This document shows, in pieces, positions 58,043 to 64,000 of a stretch of 64,000 nucleotides of DNA. How positions within the stretch are numbered: position 1 is the stretch's first letter; each line of letters begins with the position of its first letter. The position numbers were made by a program, and so were the translations under genes. Location of the stretch: positions 74,673 through 138,672 of the forward strand of contig CAZAPG010000014.1 in NCBI GenBank assembly GCA_964486935.1, in the 5' to 3' direction. The notes beneath the pieces are model-generated. The model was not told the DNA's origin. It worked only from the letters and a program-made list of their open reading frames with translations, and did no database searches. Source of the DNA: CAZAPG01 sp964486935 (GTDB lineage: Bacteria > Chloroflexota > Anaerolineae > 4572-78 > J111).

Positions 58043-59527
58043 TTAAACTGCCCGGTTGGCCGGAATCTGGTAACTATCCTGCCAGGGGCGCAGCCGTTCA
58101 AAGGCGGCGCTGGCGGCCAGCACGTCAATATCGGCGTAGCGCCGCCCGATAATTTGCATGCCCACCGGCAAATTGTCTTTTGACAACCCCGCCGGAATTG
58201 AGGCCGCCGGATGGCCGGAGAAGTTGATAAAATAGGTCATACACCAGCCAATGAGCGGGTCCACTTCTTCGCCATTGATTTGGGTTGGCCCCATCGTGTT
58301 GCCGTCGTCGGTGTTGTCAACCGGCAGGCAGGCCAGGGTAGGGGTAATCAGCAGGTCGTAATTATTGAACACGCCCTGGATGGCGTCGAAAATTTCGGTG
58401 CGCATTTCCTGGTCGGCAAAATGTTTTAGCACCGACATCTCCCGACATTCGTCAATCCAGCGCAGGTACTCCGGCGGAAAGTCATCGCGGTGGTCGCCCA
58501 GCAGGTCGATGCCGGCGTATTTTAACCCCTCCAGCCCGGTGATGTTGAGCGGCATAATCAGCCGGCACCACAAATCGCTCAGTTCGCGCTGGTCACGCTT
58601 AATCCCCAAATTGACCTCCTCCACGTGGGCGCCTGCTTCCTCAAAAGCTTTAACGGCCCGGCCCACAATGTCGGCCACCTCAGCCTCAACCGGGTAAACA
58701 TCAAAATTGGGGCTGTAGGCAATTTTCCAGCCCTTTATCGAGCGGCGGGTGGCGGCCAAAAAGTCAACCTGCTCATCCAGGCTGTAAGGGTCGTAAGGGC
58801 TGTAGCCGGCCAGAGCGGTTATGGCCAGGGCGGCATCTTCCACATTGCGGGTCAGCGGCCCTTCAAACAAAAAGGGCGAAGTGCCGCCAAAAGCATTGGG
58901 GCGCAGCACCATCGGCACCCGCCCCCACGAGGCTTTGTAGCCGTACAGCCCGCACCACGAGGCCGGAATGCGAATGGAGCCGCCGCCATCGGTGCCTTCG
59001 GCAAAGGGCAGCAGGCCATCGGCTACGCTGGCCGCGCCGCCGCCGGATGACCCGCCGGTATTTTTGGCCGGGTTAAAGGGGTTACGCGAAGGGCCAAACA
59101 GGTAGTTGTCGCAAGTGCCCCTAAAGCCCATTACCGGGCTGTTGGTTTTGCCCATAATAATTGCGCCGGCCTGTTCGACTCGCTCGGCAAAGGGGCAGTA
59201 GAAATCGACCACAAAATCTTTGAGCGCCCGAATGCCGCCAAAAGTGCTGGGCCAGCCCGGCTTAAAATCGAACAAATCTTTAATGGCCGTGGGCACGCCG
59301 TGCAGCGGGCCAAGCGCCTCGCCGCCCATCAGGGCCTGTTCGGCCTTTTTGGCGGCCTGGCGGGCGTCGTCGAACCCTAAATAGACAAAGGCGTTGATGC
59401 TGGGGTTGCGGGCCTCGATGCGTTCGATTACGGCATCGACCACTTCCACCGGCGAAAAATCTTTTTGCCGGATACGCCGGGCCATCTCTACGGCTGACAT
59501 GTAGGCTAATTCATCGGATAACTTCAC
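58043..59527 (-). CDS. Amidase-signature enzyme
   Basis: A 494-residue amidase of the Ser-Ser-Lys type. The catalytic Lys is in PTAIKDLFD, the signature and bridging serine in TGGSSGGGAASVADG, and the nucleophile serine in TDGGGSIRIPAS. It cleaves carboxamides; GatA, which it resembles, would have GatB and GatC partners that are not seen here. The GTG start follows AGGAGGG. It is third in a minus-strand set with tgt and uppP but separated from uppP by 117 bases. Confidence 0.93.
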   Translation of the reverse strand: MKLSDELAYMSAVEMARRIRQKDFSPVEVVDAVIERIEARNPSINAFVYLGFDDARQAAKKAEQALMGGEALGPLHGVPTAIKDLFDFKPGWPSTFGGIRALKDFVVDFYCPFAERVEQAGAIIMGKTNSPVMGFRGTCDNYLFGPSRNPFNPAKNTGGSSGGGAASVADGLLPFAEGTDGGGSIRIPASWCGLYGYKASWGRVPMVLRPNAFGGTSPFLFEGPLTRNVEDAALAITALAGYSPYDPYSLDEQVDFLAATRRSIKGWKIAYSPNFDVYPVEAEVADIVGRAVKAFEEAGAHVEEVNLGIKRDQRELSDLWCRLIMPLNITGLEGLKYAGIDLLGDHRDDFPPEYLRWIDECREMSVLKHFADQEMRTEIFDAIQGVFNNYDLLITPTLACLPVDNTDDGNTMGPTQINGEEVDPLIGWCMTYFINFSGHPAASIPAGLSKDNLPVGMQIIGRRYADIDVLAASAAFERLRPWQDSYQIPANRAV

Positions 59528-59644
59528 TGTTTCCCTCCTATCCGCATTGATAAAATTTTTGGTTTATGAAAATATTAACAAACGGAAAACGTTTTCCGAA
59601 ACCCTATTATCCTTCAGGCCGGGCGGCTTGTCAAAAAGCGAAAC

Positions 59645-60460
59645 CTACCCTCTTAGCAAGGCCACCACAATGGTCAGCAGGCTGGCGGCCACACAGTAGG
59701 CTGCAAAAACATACAGCGAGTGGCGTTGCAGGTAGTGCAGCAGCCAGCGGATACAGAGATAACCGGAAATGGCGGCGGCCACAAACCCCACCGAAATGGC
59801 GGGGAGTTCGGCGGCCAGAGCGCCGGTTTCAAGCAAATCTTTAAGGGCTACCACGCCGGCCCCCAGCAGCGCCGGAATAGACATCAAAAAACTAAAGCGG
59901 GCGGCAGCGGTGCGATTGAATTGGCGCAGCACCGCCCCGCCAATAGTGGCCCCAGAACGGCTGACGCCGGGTAACATGGCAGCGGTCTGCCACAGGCCAA
60001 TGATAAAAGCATCCAGCCAGTTGAGTTGTTCCAACTCCCGTTGGCGTGAGCCGAACCATTCGGCGATGACCAACAGGGCGGCGGTTAAAATTAACAGTGC
60101 TCCTACCAGGGCCGGCGCGTCAAAGGCCGCTTCAAAATAATCTTTAAACAGGATACCCAATACCACCGCCGGAATAGTTGCCACCACTACCAGCCAGCCC
60201 AACCTGGCTTCAAAGGTTGCCGCCGGTTTTTGCCGGATGAGACCCTGCAATACCCCCTGGATAATAGCCCAGATATCGCGCCAGAAATAAACAAAGACCC
60301 CCACCAGCGTGCCCCATTGCACCAGTACCTCAAAAGCAAACGAGGCGTCGGGCCAACCCAGCAGCCACGGCACCAGCACCAAATGCGCTGAGCTTGACAC
60401 CGGAATGTATTCGGTTGCGCCTTGAACAAGGCCTAAAATAAAAGCTTGAAACAGGTCCAT
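59645..60460 (-). CDS. uppP: Undecaprenyl-diphosphate phosphatase UppP (BacA)
   Basis: A 271-residue, eight-helix membrane enzyme that recycles the lipid carrier of cell-wall synthesis. Both active-site stretches are intact: LVQGATEYIPVSSSAHLVL and LPGVSRSGATIGG. AAGGA precedes the ATG. Bacitracin resistance follows from this activity in other species. It lies 66 bases after tgt on the same strand. Confidence 0.96.
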   Translation of the reverse strand: MDLFQAFILGLVQGATEYIPVSSSAHLVLVPWLLGWPDASFAFEVLVQWGTLVGVFVYFWRDIWAIIQGVLQGLIRQKPAATFEARLGWLVVVATIPAVVLGILFKDYFEAAFDAPALVGALLILTAALLVIAEWFGSRQRELEQLNWLDAFIIGLWQTAAMLPGVSRSGATIGGAVLRQFNRTAAARFSFLMSIPALLGAGVVALKDLLETGALAAELPAISVGFVAAAISGYLCIRWLLHYLQRHSLYVFAAYCVAASLLTIVVALLRG

Positions 60461-60526
60461 AAAATTCCTTTGTAGAAAGTAATCAGTAATCAGTGCCCCG
60501 AAACTTGAAACCAGAAACCCAAAACT

Positions 60527-61666
60527 CTAACGTTTGCGACCTTGGCGATTTTCTTCGGAGATGGCCTGGTAATCGGCCAGAAATTTGGCCCGGTAATCAG
60601 CAAATGTGCCGTCAAAAATGGATTGGCGGATGCGCCGAATTAGCTCCAGCATAAAGTGCAGGTTGTGGATGGTGGTCAGCCGGAGCGCCAGAATTTCTTT
60701 GGCAATGAGCAGGTGGCGCAGATAAGCCAGGCTAAAGGTGCGGCAGGTGTAGCACTGACACTCTGGCTCGATGGGGTTTTTATCGGCGGCAAAGCGGGCG
60801 TTGCGCAGGTTGATGCGCCCATGGTGAGTAAAAACGGCCCCGTTGCGAGCGATTCGGGTGGGCAGCACGCAGTCAAACTGGTCTACCCCACGGGCGACAC
60901 ACTCAAACAAATCTTCCGGGCTGCCGACGCCCATCAAATAGCGCGGTTTGTGGCGGGGTAAAATGGGGTGGATAACTTCTAACATAGCGTGCATTTGCGC
61001 CTTGGTTTCGCCCACGCTCAATCCACCGATGCCGTAACCCGGAAAGTCCAACCGGATTAAAAATTCTGCGCTTTGGGCGCGCAGGTCGGCAAATACGCCG
61101 CCCTGAACAATACCGTACAGCGCCTGGTCCGCGCGGCGCTGCGCGGACCGGCAGCGTTCGGCCCAGCGATGGGTGCGCCTCAGGGCGGCTATGTTGTAAT
61201 CGTAATCGTTGGGCGGCGGGCATTCGTCAAAGGCCATGATAATATCGGCCCCTAACTGCTCTTGAATGGCAATAACTCGCTCCGGGGTGAAGCGGTGCTC
61301 GGAGCCATCGATGTGCGAGCGAAACGTGACGCCATCTTCATCAATCTGGCGCAGTCCTTCCAGGCTGAATACCTGAAAGCCGCCGGAGTCGGTTAAAATA
61401 GGGCCGTCCCACTGCATAAAGTTGTGCAGCCCCCCAAAATCGGCAATCAGTTGCGGGCCGGGCCGCAGGTAAAGATGATAGGTGTTGCTTAAAATTAATT
61501 TGGCGTCCAGTTCGCGCAAGTCGGCGGGGGTGAGCGTTTTAACGGTAGCCTGAGTACCCACCGGCGCAAAGATCGGCGTGGGAATATCGCCGTGGGGCGT
61601 GTGAATGACCCCGGCCCTGGCGCTGGTATGTTTGTCTTCGGCAAGTAATTCAAACGAAAAAGTCAT
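60527..61666 (-). CDS. tgt: Queuine tRNA-ribosyltransferase
   Basis: A 379-residue bacterial TGT, which exchanges guanine 34 for preQ1 in GU(N)-anticodon tRNAs. The catalytic Asp region LTDSGGFQVFSL, the second catalytic Asp in GVDQFDCVLPTR and the zinc site CQCYTCRTFSLAYLRH are present. The start MTFSFELLAED at 61666 fits the family length; the frame continues upstream to 61789 over the promoter. Other queuosine genes are not in the window. Confidence 0.96.
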   Translation of the reverse strand: MTFSFELLAEDKHTSARAGVIHTPHGDIPTPIFAPVGTQATVKTLTPADLRELDAKLILSNTYHLYLRPGPQLIADFGGLHNFMQWDGPILTDSGGFQVFSLEGLRQIDEDGVTFRSHIDGSEHRFTPERVIAIQEQLGADIIMAFDECPPPNDYDYNIAALRRTHRWAERCRSAQRRADQALYGIVQGGVFADLRAQSAEFLIRLDFPGYGIGGLSVGETKAQMHAMLEVIHPILPRHKPRYLMGVGSPEDLFECVARGVDQFDCVLPTRIARNGAVFTHHGRINLRNARFAADKNPIEPECQCYTCRTFSLAYLRHLLIAKEILALRLTTIHNLHFMLELIRRIRQSIFDGTFADYRAKFLADYQAISEENRQGRKR

Positions 61667-61706
61667 AAGCAAAACCGGTATAATTTTTAGACTGGCAAAC
61701 CGGGCT

Positions 61707-61735
61707 ATTATAACACACAGACATGCCAATTTAAA
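61707..61735 (-). promoter_or_regulatory. Promoter of tgt
   Basis: On the minus strand TTTAAA, 17 bp, TATAAT. Its position also excludes start codons upstream of 61700. Confidence 0.45.
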
Positions 61736-61897
61736 AGCCGCTGGCAGACAAAAGTGACATTTATCTCCATCAAAAGGGACGGATGACACTTAATAGGGGG
61801 CGGGGAGTGGTTTTATAATTGGGTAGACCTTAATAAATTAATCGGCGATGGTTGGCAATCTGCTGCCGGCTGTCGCCGTTTTTTTGGGAGGAACAAC

Positions 61898-63817
61898 GTG
61901 AATGCAGAGATGATTTTAACTTTCGGTATCTTGTTTGTTACCATTGTGCTCTTTATCATTGATAAAATTCGCGTAGACATAGTAGCTATATTAGCCCTGC
62001 TCGCCCTTGCGCTAACCGGTCTCATCACCAGCAGTCAGGCGTTGGCGGGGTTTGCCGATTCAACCGTTATTATGATTGCGGCTTTGTTTGTGGTGGGCGG
62101 CGGACTCTTTCATACCGGCGTGGCCGATTGGCTGGGCGACAAGCTGCTCAAACTGGCCGGCGCCAGCGAGTCGCGCTTGCTGATAATGTTAATGGTAGGC
62201 ACGGCGGGGTTGTCGGCCTTCTTGAGCAATACCGGCACCGTGGCGGTGCTGCTGCCGGCGGCGGTGGCTGCGGCCTGGCGTATCCGCAGCATGCCTTCAA
62301 AGGTTTTGTTGCCGGTGGCTTTTGCCGCCACCATTGGCGGCATGTTGACTCTTATCGGCACGCCCCCCAATATTGTTATTGCCAACACGCTTTCGGCAGA
62401 AGGGTTGCGTCCGATTGGTTTTTTTGAGTTCAGTTTAATCGGGTTGCCGCTGTTGGGGGTAGGAGTTTTTTACATGTTATTTGTGGGCAAACAATGGCTG
62501 CCGCAGCGCAAAACCCGCGAGTTGCGCGGCCAGGACGCCGGCTTCTCGCCCGAAGAGCTGGCCGAAGCCTACCATCTGGAAGGCAATTTGTGCCGGCTGC
62601 GAGTGCGGCGTGGCTCTCCCCTGGTGGGGAAAACATTGGCCCAAATGGAATTGGGCCACAATTATGGGGTCAATGTGTTGCGCATCGAGCGCATCTCGGC
62701 CAACCTGCAAGGCGAACAGTTACCGGCCCGCCCTCGCCCGGTTGATCGTATTGTTAACACCTTTGGCTTTGAACCGGAAAAAGCCGATACGCTGACCCCC
62801 GGCGCGGAAACAGTGATTTACCCCGATGATATCCTGCTGGTCGAGTGTCCCCAAAATGGCATAGAGCGGGCAACGTTTGAGCTAAAACTGGGAATCCAGC
62901 CGGCGGATTCCCAAAATAGCCATCTTGAAGAGGATTTGCTCTCCAGAGAAATTGGCCTGACAGAAATTTTAATTACGCCCCGTTCGGCTCTAATTGGTAA
63001 AACCCTGGCCGAAAACAACTTTACCGAAAAGTACAAGGTGCGGGTATTGGGCATTGCCCGGCGAGGCAAACCGATTGAGGATGTGCCGTTAACCTCAATC
63101 AAATTAACGTTTGGCGACGCCTTGCTGGTGCGTGGCGCGTGGCAAGCCATCCGCATTATGGAAAACGAGTCCAGAAATTTTGTGGTTGTGGGCCGTCCGG
63201 CGGCGCTGGCCCAACCGACCGGGTTGACCCCAAAATCGCTCATTGCGCTGCTGGCGCTGGCCGGGATGCTGGCCATGATGCTTACCGGAATTGTCTCAAC
63301 GGTGGTGGCTGTTTTAATTACCGCCATGGTGATGGTCTTGAGCGGGTGTCTGGATATGGAGCGGGCCTATCGGGCCATAAACTGGGAAAGCGTGGTGTTA
63401 ATTGCGGCCATGCTGCCCATGAGCACCGCCTTACAGGAAACGGGCGGCGCGGCTTTTATTGCCAACGCTCTGGTTAACACGCTGGGCGCCTGGCATCCCC
63501 TGTTGCTGCTGGCCGGAATGTTTTTGTTAACAGCCGCCTTTACCCAGGTTATCAGCAATACGGCCACCACTGTTTTAATTGCCCCCATCGCCATTCAGGC
63601 AGCCAGTAACCTGGGCGTCGCCCCCTACCCCATTATGATGATGGTGGCGGTCGGAGCATCCTCGGCATTTTTGACGCCCATCGCCTCTCCCGTCAATACT
63701 CTGGTGCTGACCCCCGGCGGCTACCACTTTAGCGATTTTATGAAGGCCGGCCTGCCGTTGATGGCTCTATTCCTGATTATCAGCGTGGCCCTGGTGCCTC
63801 TCATCTGGCCGATGTAA
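61898..63817 (+). CDS. SLC13-family transporter with two RCK-C domains
   Basis: A 639-residue membrane protein of the ArsB/NhaD-SLC13 type. Two membrane halves carry the family motifs (FLSNTGTVAVLLPAAVA; TLIGTPPNIVIANTL; QVISNTATTVLIAPIAIQ; SAFLTPIASPVNTLV). Two TrkA-C (RCK-C) domains lie between them (LRVRRGSPLVGKTLAQMEL; SALIGKTLAENNFTEKYKV). It probably moves a dicarboxylate, sulfate or similar anion with Na+, and the RCK-C domains sense a ligand. The GTG start at 61898 sits 6 bases after GGGAGGA. It is a single gene. The 183 bases after it hold no gene I can support. Confidence 0.92.
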   Translation: MNAEMILTFGILFVTIVLFIIDKIRVDIVAILALLALALTGLITSSQALAGFADSTVIMIAALFVVGGGLFHTGVADWLGDKLLKLAGASESRLLIMLMVGTAGLSAFLSNTGTVAVLLPAAVAAAWRIRSMPSKVLLPVAFAATIGGMLTLIGTPPNIVIANTLSAEGLRPIGFFEFSLIGLPLLGVGVFYMLFVGKQWLPQRKTRELRGQDAGFSPEELAEAYHLEGNLCRLRVRRGSPLVGKTLAQMELGHNYGVNVLRIERISANLQGEQLPARPRPVDRIVNTFGFEPEKADTLTPGAETVIYPDDILLVECPQNGIERATFELKLGIQPADSQNSHLEEDLLSREIGLTEILITPRSALIGKTLAENNFTEKYKVRVLGIARRGKPIEDVPLTSIKLTFGDALLVRGAWQAIRIMENESRNFVVVGRPAALAQPTGLTPKSLIALLALAGMLAMMLTGIVSTVVAVLITAMVMVLSGCLDMERAYRAINWESVVLIAAMLPMSTALQETGGAAFIANALVNTLGAWHPLLLLAGMFLLTAAFTQVISNTATTVLIAPIAIQAASNLGVAPYPIMMMVAVGASSAFLTPIASPVNTLVLTPGGYHFSDFMKAGLPLMALFLIISVALVPLIWPM

Positions 63818-64000
63818 AAGATATAGCAATTTCCACACAGATTAGAAATATTGCAACAGAAGTACGCTAATGAAAATTTTGAAACAGAGGGTTATTGGTC
63901 GTTTGTTTTGACCTATGTTAAAATGTTAAAATGGATTTGTGGGGTATAGTAACCATTGGTGCTAGTTTAGAGGGTGAAGTCAGCCATAGACAGGGGGAAA

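Noticed and set aside
63890..64000. Promoter-like TTGACC and TAAAAT sequences at the right end
   Set aside because: The spacing (5 or 13 bp) is wrong and no gene start follows inside the window.

Overview
The window looks like a piece of a Chloroflexota chromosome (Anaerolineae-like). I infer this from gene style, not from a marker gene: Ser/Thr kinases joined to WD40 propellers, a DtxR-FeoA fusion next to FeoB, PD40 and LysM/cohesin lipoproteins, many PAS/GAF histidine kinases, frequent GTG and TTG starts, and no outer-membrane biogenesis genes. GC content is moderately high. I found 47 protein genes, counting one cut off at the left edge and one 36-residue gene. I saw no rRNA, tRNA, CRISPR array, transposase or phage genes.

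Layout. 1-2 kb: feoB (partial) and a DtxR-FeoA regulator, with a perfect AT-rich palindrome upstream. 2-3.5 kb: a TIR plus FGE-fold membrane protein. 3.5-8.9 kb: a duplicated histidine kinase/response regulator module; the larger kinase carries a LOV (blue-light) domain whose key glutamine is leucine. 9-12.2 kb: a four-gene operon (SRAP protein, DsbA/FrnE-like protein, M23 peptidase, PD40 lipoprotein). In the DsbA-like gene the first cysteine codon of the CPWC active site is an in-frame TGA, which points to a selenoprotein. 12.4-22 kb: an alpha/beta-hydrolase/acyl-CoA synthetase fusion, a ParB-like/Usp fusion, patatin, HemW, UdgB, and a membrane pair including an LPXTG-type protein. 22-37 kb: two large kinase/WD40 proteins with 14 repeats each, a cNMP-patatin, MutS, YbaK, an aldo/keto reductase and a GAF histidine kinase.

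37-46 kb: a minus-strand envelope operon (cohesin-LysM lipoprotein, VOC protein, SleB-like protein), then a tightly coupled plus-strand operon of a pentapeptide-repeat protein, a double-length ABC sugar permease and two FGGY kinases. 46-51.6 kb: a free-standing SecD-like head protein, TrkA and TrkH, an orphan molybdopterin-dehydrogenase FAD subunit, a tiny membrane protein with an ideal promoter, and an amidase-LysM protein. 51.8-64 kb: ChlI-type AAA+ ATPase, HAD nucleotidase, MBL hydrolase, CorC/HlyC protein, CotH-like protein, amidase, UppP, Tgt and an SLC13 transporter.

Several promoters match the sigma-70 consensus closely (TTGACA/TATAAT with 16-18 bp spacing). Three intergenic hairpins follow one pattern, AGACC-N5-GGTTT and its complement, in which the five variable bases change together in both arms.
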